Shown: positions 1 to 8,000, counted from the stretch's first letter. The stretch is DNA of 33,084 bases from Candidatus Saccharimonadota bacterium (GCA_020427965.1 JAGQNT010000145.1:1-33084), one strand, 5' to 3'. Notes: generated by a model not told the origin, from the sequence alone. Numbers and translations: made by a program.

Positions 1-608
1 AATTTGAGTTTCTTGCGTGTTAGAGAGGGCACATGACCAGTTTTGTACATGTAGGCAAATAGCAGGTGTGAATCCCGCTTTGCATACGCTAGGCTTTCTG
101 CCCGTATGGACTTATGCACAAAGCCGCCAGTGGTGTGACTGCGTCTAGTATTTGTAGCCTTTATAAAATTCAAAAATAAGGGGCTAGCGGATGTGAATGT
201 TATATAAAACATAAAGCTTGATTTCCATCTCTTATCCACGAAGCCGAAACTGCTGCCGTCACCGTCGAAAAGTCCGAGCAAAAAATCTGAGTACAGTTCG
301 TCGGGTATGTCCAAAGACCCAATGGTCTTACTTTTGTTTGGGGTGAGTCCGGCAGATAATAAAAAGTCGTAGTATGCTACATCGCTAAATTGAATGCGCC
401 ACGCCTTCTGGTTGTTATTGTTAAATTTTGAGCTTATCGGCAACTTTCGGCCGATTGCCTCCTGAAAGTTATGAAGCTGTTCGATGTCAACGGAAGTTAG
501 GTCTATGTGCCGGCCATCTTTTTGCAGGCAACCATCACTAGCAATCAATCCGACGGTGTACGCTAGACCTGGAGACCAACTGTATACCCGCTTTTGTTTA
601 TATCTCAT
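1..608 (-). CDS. LAGLIDADG homing endonuclease-like protein (3' end outside window)
   Basis: Reading the minus strand from ATG at 608 gives an open frame of 202 codons that runs off the window start, so the C-terminus is missing. The protein has two LAGLIDADG-type helices: LAYTVGLIASDGCL near residues 16-29 and DFLLGLFDGDGS near residues 111-122. Both end in the acidic residue expected to bind the catalytic metal. Two such motifs in one chain are typical of a monomeric double-motif endonuclease that cuts long asymmetric DNA sites. Stand-alone members are common in CPR genomes (general knowledge). No intron, intein or host gene surrounds it here; it is divergent from tRNA-Val. A -10 box (TATACT on the minus strand, 617-622, preceded by TGG) lies 8 nt before the ATG and there is no Shine-Dalgarno site, so the mRNA is probably leaderless. 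Whether it is active, or a maturase or regulator instead, cannot be told. Confidence 0.8.
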   Translation of the reverse strand, partial: MRYKQKRVYSWSPGLAYTVGLIASDGCLQKDGRHIDLTSVDIEQLHNFQEAIGRKLPISSKFNNNNQKAWRIQFSDVAYYDFLLSAGLTPNKSKTIGSLDIPDELYSDFLLGLFDGDGSSFGFVDKRWKSSFMFYITFTSASPLFLNFIKATNTRRSHTTGGFVHKSIRAESLAYAKRDSHLLFAYMYKTGHVPSLTRKKLK

Positions 609-647
609 GTGAGCATAGTATACCATTTTGAAACAGGGGCGAATGTG

Positions 648-653
648 CTATAC
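648..653 (+). promoter_or_regulatory. Promoter of tRNA-Val (extended -10)
   Basis: TG-C-TATACT is an extended -10 element ending 16 nt before the tRNA 5' end. It faces away from the minus-strand -10 at 617-622, which serves the endonuclease gene. Confidence 0.6.
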
Positions 654-669
654 TCGTATCTGTTAGATT

Positions 670-746
670 GGGTGATTAGCTCAGTTGGCTAGAGCATCTC
701 GTTTACACCGAGAGGGTCGGGGGTTCGAGTCCCTCATCACCCACCA
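670..746 (+). tRNA. tRNA-Val (anticodon TAC)
   Basis: A full cloverleaf can be drawn. The acceptor arm is GGGTGAT with ATCACCC, the discriminator is A743 and CCA is encoded (744-746). The anticodon stem CTCG/CGAG encloses loop TTTACAC, giving anticodon TAC, which reads GTA and other GTN codons. A rho-independent terminator follows at once. The 3' part, from the T-arm through the terminator, occurs a second time at 871-929. Confidence 0.95.
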
Positions 747-783
747 AACAAAGACCGTCCGTCAGGGCGGTTTTTGTTTGGTT
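725..783 (+). repeat. Direct repeat copy 1: tRNA-Val 3' end plus terminator
   Basis: This 59-nt stretch matches 871-929 at 58 of 59 positions; the only difference is A754 versus G900. It covers the T-arm, acceptor strand, CCA and terminator hairpin of tRNA-Val. Confidence 0.93.
754..776 (+). terminator. Terminator after tRNA-Val (copy 1)
   Basis: ACCGTCC-GTCA-GGGCGGT forms a 7-bp stem (one G-T pair) followed by TTTTTG. The flanking CAAACAAA and TTTGTTTG can extend the stem, so it could work in both directions. Confidence 0.8.
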
Positions 784-887
784 TGTCGAACGGACTCGAA
801 CGCGAGCGCCAGTGGCGCTCAGCCGCCCGTAGCCTGGCGACCATGGGAGCCAGGTCGCCGTTAGGCGAGGTCGAGTCCCTCATCACC
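784..887 (+). pseudogene. Multi-hairpin spacer ending in a tRNA-Val 3' fragment
   Basis: Between the two repeat copies lies an 87-nt stretch with a 7-bp hairpin GAGCGCC-AGT-GGCGCTC (about 801-817) and a second stem GGCGACC...GGTCGCC, which GCCT...AGGC can extend. It runs into a second copy of the T-arm and acceptor strand of tRNA-Val. No full cloverleaf can be formed because the 5' acceptor strand is missing. Either this is a tRNA remnant left by recombination or it is a structured RNA that borrowed a tRNA end. Confidence 0.55.
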
Positions 888-929
888 CACCAAACAAAGG
901 CCGTCCGTCAGGGCGGTTTTTGTTTGGTT
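871..929 (+). repeat. Direct repeat copy 2: tRNA-Val 3' end plus terminator
   Basis: 58 of 59 nt are identical to 725-783. The terminator hairpin of this copy (900-917) sits at the 3' end of the convergent carboxypeptidase gene and probably also stops that transcript, because the flanking A and T runs make it bidirectional. Confidence 0.93.
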
Positions 930-2187
930 ATATCGATCTGGCTATTTCGAGCGGGTGGGTGAGGCGCCACATGACGTTCGGCGCATCCAAATTGTCGGTC
1001 AACTCAAGCGGTATTTTGGCCTGATCGGCCAGGGCAATGCCCGTAACAATGACCGATCCAACGACTTGGCCCTTGTCAGCCGGAGTTCGTAATGCCTCGG
1101 TTTGAGGCGAAACTTGTACGTTGCTGCCTTTCCAGACGACAGCGGAGTAACTCTTGGCGGTAGCCGCTTCAGCCGATTCACCCCACGTAGTCGAGTAGGC
1201 ACCAAACGTCTGACCTGTGCTCAGAATTTTCATCGAAATCAGGTTCTTTTTGGCATTTTTGGCGACTTGCAGCGCATCTTTCATGGCTATGGTCAGGTGT
1301 GGTGCACCAAGTACGGCAGAAATGATCACCACTGATGTTTTACCCACTTTGTGGGTTACGGCCAGTAACATGCAGCCGCCAGCCTGATCGGTATTACCAG
1401 TTTTGATACCTACCACACCTTCGCCCAGCCGAAGCATGCCGTTCACGTTATGAATGGTGCCGGCTACCGGAATGACAGCTGTCGACTGGCCGACAATTTC
1501 AGCAATAACTGGATTGTCCATAGCGTGTTGTCCGAGTTTTACCAGATCAGTCGCCGTACTGACGGTGTCTGGGCTAAAACCGCTGGCATCAGCAAAATGA
1601 CTGTTTTGTAGCCCTAGCTCTTTGGCGTAGTCGTTCGCGAACTCGGTGTAATCCAGGATAGAGCCAAAGGTCCAGATGACCAGCGTATCGGCGAAGTTAT
1701 TTGCCGATGGTAGCAACAAAGCTTGCAATGCTTGGTATTCAGTAATTTTTTCACCAACGGCTACTGGTGCTATTGACCCGTCCTTGCGGTAATATTCATC
1801 ATAAATTTGCTGATCGTCCTGCGTTAGTGTCAGGGTCGGGCCCTGTTCACCAGGCTTCAGCGGTTTTTCGTGTAGTACCGACAAGGCGGTCATAATTTTA
1901 GCTACGCTGGCGATGGGAACTGATTTGGTGGTGGGGCCATGTTTTGCCAGTAAGCCTCCCTGTTGGGTGCCAACGGCTGCTTGGCCGTAATTTGGCCAAG
2001 TCATGCTTGCTTTACCTGTGTCGTAGTAGGGTGCGATCGCCGGCGCTACCGCATAAATTTGTTGATGCAGTGGTGCGAACAAGGTGACGCCAAAATATGC
2101 CACTAAAACAACGACGAGAAACAAGGCCATGGGGTTCCCGCGCCGCTTGGGGCGCCGCTGCGGTTGTCGGTATTGGTAATACGCCAT
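928..2187 (-). CDS. Membrane-anchored D-alanyl-D-alanine carboxypeptidase (peptidase S11)
   Basis: The 419-aa protein has the three active-site motifs of S11 penicillin-binding proteins in the right order: SVAK (S94, K97), SAN (161-163) and KTG (262-264). This family removes the terminal D-Ala from peptidoglycan stem peptides outside the membrane. The N-terminus is basic (RRPKRRGNP), followed by a hydrophobic helix at about residues 20-40, so it is likely an uncleaved signal anchor. About 150 residues follow the KTG motif, consistent with a DacA-type C-terminal beta domain, though that part is divergent. There is no Shine-Dalgarno site; a -10-like TATCAT lies 7 nt before the ATG, which fits a leaderless mRNA. 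The gene is divergent from lemA. With the MurF-like ligase, Ddl and deacetylase near 25-29 kb it makes wall metabolism a main theme of the window. Confidence 0.92.
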   Translation of the reverse strand: MAYYQYRQPQRRPKRRGNPMALFLVVVLVAYFGVTLFAPLHQQIYAVAPAIAPYYDTGKASMTWPNYGQAAVGTQQGGLLAKHGPTTKSVPIASVAKIMTALSVLHEKPLKPGEQGPTLTLTQDDQQIYDEYYRKDGSIAPVAVGEKITEYQALQALLLPSANNFADTLVIWTFGSILDYTEFANDYAKELGLQNSHFADASGFSPDTVSTATDLVKLGQHAMDNPVIAEIVGQSTAVIPVAGTIHNVNGMLRLGEGVVGIKTGNTDQAGGCMLLAVTHKVGKTSVVIISAVLGAPHLTIAMKDALQVAKNAKKNLISMKILSTGQTFGAYSTTWGESAEAATAKSYSAVVWKGSNVQVSPQTEALRTPADKGQVVGSVIVTGIALADQAKIPLELTDNLDAPNVMWRLTHPLEIARSI

Positions 2188-2231
2188 TACACCTATGATA
2201 CAGGACTAGTGATTTCTCGGGAGGTTTGGGC

Positions 2232-2237
2232 TATACT
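2232..2237 (+). promoter_or_regulatory. -10 box of the lemA-to-ITPase operon
   Basis: TATACT lies 26 nt before the lemA start, leaving room for a short leader that carries the strong ribosome site AAGGAG (8 nt before ATG). This operon therefore uses ordinary Shine-Dalgarno initiation, unlike many single genes nearby. Confidence 0.5.
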
Positions 2238-2263
2238 AGAGGTACGAAAACAAGGAGATACGT

Positions 2264-2827
2264 ATGAGTGTGTGGGTAATTATTGGAGTAGTAGTTGTCT
2301 TGGCGTTAGTGCTCATCGGCATGTATAACGCGCTAGTACGACTTAATATTCGCGCCAACGAGGCGTGGAGTGACATCACGGTTCAGCTAAAGCGACGCGC
2401 CGACCTGATCCCGAACCTCGTCAACACCGTCAAAGGTTATGCCAAGCACGAAAAGGGTATTTTCGAGGAAGTAACCAAAGCTCGCGCCGAAACGCTCAGT
2501 GCGCAAACTCCTGGAGAGGCCGCCAAAGCCGAGGGCGATTTCCAAAAGACTATGAAGAGCCTGTTTGCGGTGGCAGAAAACTACCCAGATCTAAAGGCAT
2601 CAGACAATTTCAAGGAACTGCAAGCGGAGTTGACCGACACAGAGGACAAAATTCAGGCTTCACGACGTTTCTATAACGGTGTTGTTCGAGATTTTAATAC
2701 CAAGCGAAAAACCTTCCCAACCAACATTTTTGCCGGCCTACTAGGCTTCAAGCAAGACAAAGAATTCTTTGAAGTCGACGAAGCCGAGGCTGCTACTATC
2801 CAAAATCCCGTTGACGTCAAATTTTAA
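2264..2827 (+). CDS. lemA: LemA family membrane protein
   Basis: The 187-aa protein has one N-terminal membrane helix (about residues 3-22) and then the LemA signature: LNIRANEAWSDITVQLKRR, followed by DLIPNLVNTVKGYAKHE. The rest is a helical bundle ending in FKQDKEFFEVDEAEAATIQN. LemA proteins are widespread in bacteria and their molecular role is poorly defined; many sit beside the protease HtpX, as here. A good ribosome site (AAGGAG) precedes the ATG. It is the first gene of a six-gene operon and is followed after 25 nt by htpX. Confidence 0.93.
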   Translation: MSVWVIIGVVVVLALVLIGMYNALVRLNIRANEAWSDITVQLKRRADLIPNLVNTVKGYAKHEKGIFEEVTKARAETLSAQTPGEAAKAEGDFQKTMKSLFAVAENYPDLKASDNFKELQAELTDTEDKIQASRRFYNGVVRDFNTKRKTFPTNIFAGLLGFKQDKEFFEVDEAEAATIQNPVDVKF

Positions 2828-2852
2828 CGGTGGTGACTGACGGGGAATAGTT

Positions 2853-3731
2853 ATGCAAACCTATGCTGCTATCGCTGCTAACAAGCGCAAAACGTGGTTC
2901 ATAATGCTGTTTTTTGTGCTGGTCGTTGGAGGCTTGGCCTGGCTTTTTAGTCTCTACGTTGACGGCACGCCCTCGCTGACAATTGGTGTTTTGATAGGCG
3001 CAGTCATCTATACTGCCATCACGTACTTCAGTGGTATGCGCATGAGTTTGGCCGTCAATGGGGCGCATGAAATCAAAAAGAGTGACAATCCACGCCTGTG
3101 GCGTATCGTCGAGAATCTTTCTATTGCCGAAGGGCTACCAATGCCACGAGTGTTTATAATGGATGATCCGGCGCCGAACGCCTTTGCGACCGGACGTGAC
3201 CCACACCATGCGGTGGTGTGCGCAACCACAGGCATTCTCGACATACTTACCGACAGTGAGCTCGAAGGAGTTATGGCTCACGAGCTGGGTCATGTAAAGA
3301 ACTATGACATCAGAGTTTCTATGGTGGCGTTTGCACTCACGGCGGTTGTTTCGCTGTTAGCGGATCTGCTGCTGCACATGACCTGGTTCCGTAGTCGCGA
3401 AAACAACAACCAACTCATCGTGATCCTGGGTATTATTGGGGCGATACTCGCACCCCTAGTCGCAACGTTGATTCAGCTGGCTATCTCACGTCGTCGTGAA
3501 TACCTAGCCGACGCCACTGGTGCACTGACTACACGATATCCAGAGGGGCTTGCCAGCGCGTTAGAGAAAATTTCGCAAACTGGTAGCGCTACCAGACGCC
3601 AAAACACTGCTACGGCGCACTTATTCTTCGCTAACCCGCTGAAGGGTGGTAGTGTGGCTGGATTGTTCAGTACTCACCCGCCTATTCAGGATCGAATTGC
3701 TCGACTGCGCGGCATGGACGTAGGGAAATAG
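2853..3731 (+). CDS. htpX: HtpX-like M48 zinc metalloprotease
   Basis: The 292-aa membrane protein has the zinc site HELGH (143-147), with the third ligand expected at E216 in RRREYLADATGA. Hydrophobic helices are visible at about 15-35, 43-60, 155-176 and 187-211, the HtpX plan with the catalytic domain on the cytoplasmic face. HtpX degrades damaged or misfolded membrane proteins. The ribosome site is weak (GGGGAATAG before ATG), so translation may be coupled to lemA. The LemA-HtpX pair is a recurrent bacterial gene pair. Confidence 0.94.
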   Translation: MQTYAAIAANKRKTWFIMLFFVLVVGGLAWLFSLYVDGTPSLTIGVLIGAVIYTAITYFSGMRMSLAVNGAHEIKKSDNPRLWRIVENLSIAEGLPMPRVFIMDDPAPNAFATGRDPHHAVVCATTGILDILTDSELEGVMAHELGHVKNYDIRVSMVAFALTAVVSLLADLLLHMTWFRSRENNNQLIVILGIIGAILAPLVATLIQLAISRRREYLADATGALTTRYPEGLASALEKISQTGSATRRQNTATAHLFFANPLKGGSVAGLFSTHPPIQDRIARLRGMDVGK

Positions 3732-3733
3732 TC

Positions 3734-4645
3734 GTGGCGCGGCAGGCTGCCAAGCAACCAGCGAAAAGGACTTCCAAGAAGCCGGTGCCGCAGACCAAAG
3801 TTGGCGCCAAAACTAGCAATGTATTGGTGTTAAGTCGAAAATCTCTAGCTGTCATCGGCCGTAACTGGCGATTTTTCCTGTGGTTTATGGTCGTCTACGC
3901 TGCCTTAAACATTCTGTTGGTACACAATTTTGTGAGTGATGTCGGATCGCTGCGTGATCAAGTACAGCAACTTTTCGGCGGTACCAATCAGGCGCTCACG
4001 AACACCGGTACTTATGTTTTGCTAGTGGCCAACCAAAGCAGCGCCAGCGGTGCGGCAGGTGTCTATCAGTACATGTTAATGATCGTTGGTAGCTTGGCGT
4101 TAATTTGGGCGATCAGGCAATTCATGAGCGACAACCCACCCCAGTCACTACGGGTTCGTGACGCCTATTACGAGGGCCTGTATCCGCTGGCAACATTCGT
4201 GTTGGTGTTAGTTGTGCTTGCACTCGAGCTACTACCACTCATATTTGGTGGAACGGTTTACAGCCTGGTCGTGACAGGTGGCGTGGCGTCATCTGGTTTC
4301 GAACAGGTTTTCTGGGGTTTGGTTTTTCTCGGAGCAATCATGCTGTCCGGCTGGCTGATTCTGCGCTCGATTTTTGCACTGTATATTGTGACCCTGCCAG
4401 GAATGACCCCGATTGCGGCGCTGCAACATGCCGCCAGGGTGACGAGTGGCTACAAATTAAATATGGTTCGCAAATTTGTGTTTCTTTTCATGATTTTTGC
4501 AATTCTCAGCGCAATTGTGATGGTACCAGCAATCGCTTTTGTTCCAAACGCTGCCCAAACGGTGTTATTTACCCTAGGGCTGATCAGTTTACCGGTTGTG
4601 CACTCGTATCTCTATACCATGTATCGGGAGCAAGTCGGTGAGTAA
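3734..4645 (+). CDS. Six-helix integral membrane protein, family not recognised
   Basis: The 303-aa frame starts at GTG 3734, two bases after the htpX stop. The first 45 residues are Lys/Arg/Pro-rich and probably cytoplasmic. Six hydrophobic segments follow: near FFLWFMVVYAALNILLV, YMLMIVGSLALIWAI, TFVLVLVVLALELLPLIF, VFWGLVFLGAIMLSGWLIL, FVFLFMIFAILSAIVMV and VLFTLGLISLPVVHSYLY. The layout resembles glycerophosphoryl diester phosphodiesterase-like or DUF975-type polytopic proteins, but I see no diagnostic motif. Its end overlaps the ligA start by 8 nt, so the two are translationally coupled. Confidence 0.8.
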   Translation: MARQAAKQPAKRTSKKPVPQTKVGAKTSNVLVLSRKSLAVIGRNWRFFLWFMVVYAALNILLVHNFVSDVGSLRDQVQQLFGGTNQALTNTGTYVLLVANQSSASGAAGVYQYMLMIVGSLALIWAIRQFMSDNPPQSLRVRDAYYEGLYPLATFVLVLVVLALELLPLIFGGTVYSLVVTGGVASSGFEQVFWGLVFLGAIMLSGWLILRSIFALYIVTLPGMTPIAALQHAARVTSGYKLNMVRKFVFLFMIFAILSAIVMVPAIAFVPNAAQTVLFTLGLISLPVVHSYLYTMYREQVGE

Positions 4646-6650
4646 GTCGTCAGCCGAACGCAGTGCTGAGCTCCGCGATTTACTGTCGGAATACAGCTAC
4701 GCCTACCACGTCAATGACGACCCGGTTGTCAGCGACGCGGTGTACGATAGCTTGTTTGGTGAGCTCAAACAGCTCGAGGCCGAGCATCCCGAACTTGTCA
4801 CGCCCGACAGCCCGACGCAGCGAGTCGGTAACGCTCTAAAAGACGGCTTTAAAAAGGTCGAACACAGTACTCGTATGTTGAGCCTGAATGATGTGTTTGA
4901 CAGGGGTGAAGTAGAGGCGTGGGTGCAGCGCATGGACAAACTATTGCCCAGCACAAAGCACGAATTTTTTGCCGACATCAAAATGGACGGCTTGGCTTGT
5001 GCGTTGATGTATCAAGATGGTTTGTTCGTCCAGGCTGTGACGCGCGGCGACAGTTTTATTGGCGAAGATGTTACCAACAATGTACGCACCATCAAGAACG
5101 TACCGCTACGCCTGCGAAAAACCAAAGGGTTCGAGCGGTTTTTGCAGGGGCGAACCGAGATTCGGGGTGAGATTGTTATGCTCAAGAAAGATTTTGCCGC
5201 TCTCAACGAACGTCAGGAAAAAGAAGGTAAACCAGCCTTTGCAAATCCGCGTAACCTAGCCGCGGGCACGATTCGTCAGCTTGACCCCCAACTGGTAGCA
5301 GCGCGGCCGCTGACGTTTATTGCTTATGATTTGTACCGTGACGATGCTGGCGAAATACCCACTCACATGCATGCCTACGAAACAATCTCGGCGCTTGGTA
5401 TTCGGCGCAACAGTGAAGCATCGATATTTGATAATCTTGACGGTGTCATGAAATTTGTCGATGAGTGGGATGAAAAACGCCACGATTTGCCGTTCAACAC
5501 CGACGGTTTGGTGATAAAAGTGAATAATCGCGCTCAGTATGCCGAACTAGGTGTGGTCGGCAAGCAGCCGCGCGGTGCGGTCGCGTACAAGTATGCGGCC
5601 GAGCAAGCCACGACGGTGGTCAAGGACATAGTGCTGAGCATTGGCCGGACTGGTGCCGCGACGCCCGTAGCTGTGTTTGACCCGGTTGTTGTTGCTGGTA
5701 CCACCGTGCAACATGCCAGCCTGCACAATGCAGACGAAATCAAACGCAAGGATATCCGTGTTGGCGACACCGTCGTCATTTTCAAGGCAGGTGACATTAT
5801 TCCCCAAGTTCAATCTGTACTCAAAGAATTGCGTCCAAAATCTGCCAAGACGTTCCTGATGGAAAGCGAGCTGCAGCGCCAATATCCAGAGTTAGAGTTT
5901 GAACGCCCAGAGGGCGAGGCGGTGTACCGCGTCAAAGGTGCGACGGGTTCGCTGTTGCTGAAACAGGCACTGGCGCATTTTGCCAGTAAAGGTGCCCTGG
6001 ATATCGATACGCTTGGCGAAAAGAACGTAGCAGCGCTGGTGGACGCCGGACTGGTCAAAGACATTGCAGATATTTATCAACTGACCAAAGACCAGTTGTT
6101 GGCGCTTGAACGCTTCGCAGATATCTCGGCTCAAAAACTAATAGATGCAATCGCTGATAAAAAACAGCCGCCGCTATCGCGATTTGTCTATGGCCTGGGT
6201 ATTCGTCATGTTGGTGCGCAGACAGCAATCGACCTCGCTAACAAGTTCCGTAAGTTGGACAACATCGGTGTTGCGAAACTAGATGAGCTTAAAGCGGTCG
6301 AGGGCGTCGGCGATATTGTGGCCGACTCGGTGTATTTGTGGTTTGACGAGGAAGATAACCAGGCGTTATTGGCTAAATTCCGAGGTTTTGGCGTTTGGCC
6401 GCAAGATGTTAAGTCGGTTGGCGGTAAGTTGTCTGGCCAAAATTTTGTAGTGACCGGCACGCTGGAAACCATGGGTCGCGATGTGGCTGCCGAAAAAATC
6501 CGCGCCCTCGGTGGTACCTTTCAATCTAGTCTTGGAAAAGACACGACCTACCTGGTGGTCGGCAAAAACGTTGGTGCGTCCAAGTTGGCTAAAGCTGAAA
6601 AATACGGCACCAAACAGCTCACCGAAGACGAATTTCTGGAGATGCTTTGA
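4638..6650 (+). CDS. ligA: NAD-dependent DNA ligase LigA, zinc-finger cysteines missing
   Basis: I chose GTG 4638 because GGGAG lies 7 nt upstream and the resulting 670 aa is the normal LigA length; the frame is open further upstream to GTG 4596. LigA seals nicks with NAD+ in replication and repair. Visible parts in order: the Ia domain (YHVNDDPVVSDAVYDSLF), the adenylation site KMDG with lysine 115 (the same number as in E. coli), the OB fold (FKAGDIIPQ), helix-hairpin-helix repeats (GIRHVGAQTA, VEGVGDIVADSV) and a C-terminal BRCT domain (LSGQNFVVTGTLETMGR). Oddity: the Cys4 zinc finger normally near residues 405-435 contains no cysteine. The segment encoded at about 5838-5960 is aligned by its flanks but has none of the four ligands. 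The only cysteine in the whole protein is C121. Confidence 0.97.
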   Translation: MSKSSAERSAELRDLLSEYSYAYHVNDDPVVSDAVYDSLFGELKQLEAEHPELVTPDSPTQRVGNALKDGFKKVEHSTRMLSLNDVFDRGEVEAWVQRMDKLLPSTKHEFFADIKMDGLACALMYQDGLFVQAVTRGDSFIGEDVTNNVRTIKNVPLRLRKTKGFERFLQGRTEIRGEIVMLKKDFAALNERQEKEGKPAFANPRNLAAGTIRQLDPQLVAARPLTFIAYDLYRDDAGEIPTHMHAYETISALGIRRNSEASIFDNLDGVMKFVDEWDEKRHDLPFNTDGLVIKVNNRAQYAELGVVGKQPRGAVAYKYAAEQATTVVKDIVLSIGRTGAATPVAVFDPVVVAGTTVQHASLHNADEIKRKDIRVGDTVVIFKAGDIIPQVQSVLKELRPKSAKTFLMESELQRQYPELEFERPEGEAVYRVKGATGSLLLKQALAHFASKGALDIDTLGEKNVAALVDAGLVKDIADIYQLTKDQLLALERFADISAQKLIDAIADKKQPPLSRFVYGLGIRHVGAQTAIDLANKFRKLDNIGVAKLDELKAVEGVGDIVADSVYLWFDEEDNQALLAKFRGFGVWPQDVKSVGGKLSGQNFVVTGTLETMGRDVAAEKIRALGGTFQSSLGKDTTYLVVGKNVGASKLAKAEKYGTKQLTEDEFLEML

Positions 6651-7306
6651 TGAACAAGCAGCAGATTATCCTAAAAACTGCCGATTTCGTAAAGGATAAA
6701 TTTAGCGGCGAGTCTACAGGTCACGACTGGTGGCATATGTACAGGGTTTGGCAATTGGCCAAGACTATCGCTAAAGATGAGCCAACTGCAGATGTGTTCG
6801 TTGTCGAAATAGCCGCACTACTACATGACATTGCTGACTGGAAGTTCCATGACGGCGACGAAGAAGCAGGTCCCAAGGCTGCCCGGCAGTGGCTAGAGCA
6901 GCAGAAGGTCGATGAAGCAATCATTGTGAATATCGAAGATATCATTCGCACTGTTTCGTTTAAGGGCGCGGGCGTGAAAAATAACATGAAAACTATCGAG
7001 GGTAAGATTATTCATGACGCTGACAAAATCGATGCAGTGGGTGCTATCGGTATTGCGCGCGCGTTCGCATACGGTGGTGCCAACCACAGGCCTATATACG
7101 ATCCAGAGCAAAAGCCGACCATGCACACCGACTTTGAAGCATATAAAAACGGCGTTAGCCACACCATCAACCACTTTTACGAAAAGTTGTTACTCCTTAA
7201 AGATCGCATGTATACCAAAAAAGGTAAGGCAATCGCACAGCAGCGCCACGATTTCATGGAGCAGTACCTAGCGCAATTCTATAACGAATGGGACGGCCAA
7301 CGGTGA
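6650..7306 (+). CDS. HD-domain phosphohydrolase
   Basis: The start is ATG 6650, overlapping the ligA stop by one base (TGATG), with GGAG 8 nt upstream. An in-frame TTG one codon earlier is less likely. The 218-aa protein has the HD metal-binding pattern: H25-D26 in STGHDWWHMYRV, H59-D60 in AALLHDIADWKF, and a later aspartate in IIHDADKIDAVGA. This matches the stand-alone HD hydrolases related to YedJ, whose substrates are generally nucleotides or other phosphoesters. The substrate here is unknown. Its place between ligA and an ITPase-like gene suggests a link to nucleotide-pool or DNA maintenance, which is inference. Confidence 0.9.
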   Translation: MNKQQIILKTADFVKDKFSGESTGHDWWHMYRVWQLAKTIAKDEPTADVFVVEIAALLHDIADWKFHDGDEEAGPKAARQWLEQQKVDEAIIVNIEDIIRTVSFKGAGVKNNMKTIEGKIIHDADKIDAVGAIGIARAFAYGGANHRPIYDPEQKPTMHTDFEAYKNGVSHTINHFYEKLLLLKDRMYTKKGKAIAQQRHDFMEQYLAQFYNEWDGQR

Positions 7307-7854
7307 TAATAGCATCAGAAGTTGTGTTCATAACCGGCAATAAACACAAGGTCCGATACCTTGAACAGTGGCTTGGTATGCCAATACGACATCAGAAAAT
7401 CGACTTGGACGAAGTGCAGTCGTTGGATCTCAAAGTTGTGACCGAACATAAAGCGCGCCAAGCCTACCATATCGTGCAAAAACCCGTACTCGTCGAGGAT
7501 GTGGGCTTAACATTTAATGCGCTCGGTCGACTACCTGGGCCACTCATCAAGTGGTTTCTAGAAGAGTTAGATCTGCGGCAATTGTGCAACCTACTGTCAA
7601 AAGACGACGATCACTCAGCGGTAGCTTCGATTTTGTACGGACTGTACGACGGTAAGACCATGCACTATTTTGGCGCAGACATTTCGGGGACTATTACCGA
7701 CAAGCCACGGGGTGATTTGGGGTTTGGCTGGAACGCGATTTTCGTGCCGGATGGCAGCGACAAGACCTACGCCCAGATGACAGACGAGGAGATCGTACCG
7801 TTCAGTCATCGTGCGGCTGCTATCGAGAAGTTACGCGCATTCTTGACAAAGTAG
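7303..7854 (+). CDS. Non-canonical purine NTP pyrophosphatase (Ham1/RdgB-like)
   Basis: The chosen start GTG 7303 overlaps the preceding stop in a GTGA arrangement; in-frame ATG 7288 is the alternative. The protein begins with the family signature VVFITGNKHKVRYLEQWLG and continues with VLVEDVGLTFNALGRLPGP, the Ham1 substrate pocket. FGWNAIFVPDGSDKTYAQM follows near the C-terminus, as in ITPases, together with SHRAAAIEKL. The family hydrolyses dITP and XTP to monophosphates so that deaminated purines do not enter DNA. At about 183 aa it is slightly short but complete. Last gene of the operon; a strong hairpin follows 100 nt downstream. Confidence 0.88.
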   Translation: MIIASEVVFITGNKHKVRYLEQWLGMPIRHQKIDLDEVQSLDLKVVTEHKARQAYHIVQKPVLVEDVGLTFNALGRLPGPLIKWFLEELDLRQLCNLLSKDDDHSAVASILYGLYDGKTMHYFGADISGTITDKPRGDLGFGWNAIFVPDGSDKTYAQMTDEEIVPFSHRAAAIEKLRAFLTK

Positions 7855-7954
7855 CCAGATCCATTATGCTAAAGCTAATCGTGCGCAACCGCGGCGCTTG
7901 CAAATAAAAACATCAAAACAAACATGCACCCGCCGCAGGGTGGGCGCGCACGAA

Positions 7955-7983
7955 AAATACCGGCTCATGAGCCGGTATTTTGT
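7955..7983. terminator. Bidirectional terminator between convergent genes
   Basis: ATACCGGCTC-AT-GAGCCGGTAT is a perfect palindromic stem with A-rich sequence before and TTTTG after. It can stop both the plus-strand operon and the minus-strand gene ending at 8001. The 100 nt before it (7855-7954) holds GC-rich sequence but no gene I can support. Confidence 0.85.
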
Positions 7984-8000
7984 ATAAGAACTAGGCAATT

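Noticed and set aside
725-929. Integrated element with att sites at tRNA-Val
   Set aside because: Only 87 nt lie between the repeats and there is no integrase or cargo in the window; at most an excision scar.
774-962. 62-codon open frame across the tRNA-Val repeat spacer
   Set aside because: It runs through terminator hairpins and a tRNA fragment; no ribosome site, so it is not a credible gene.
5547-5882. 111-codon open frame antisense to ligA
   Set aside because: Shadow frame of a well supported gene; no independent signals.
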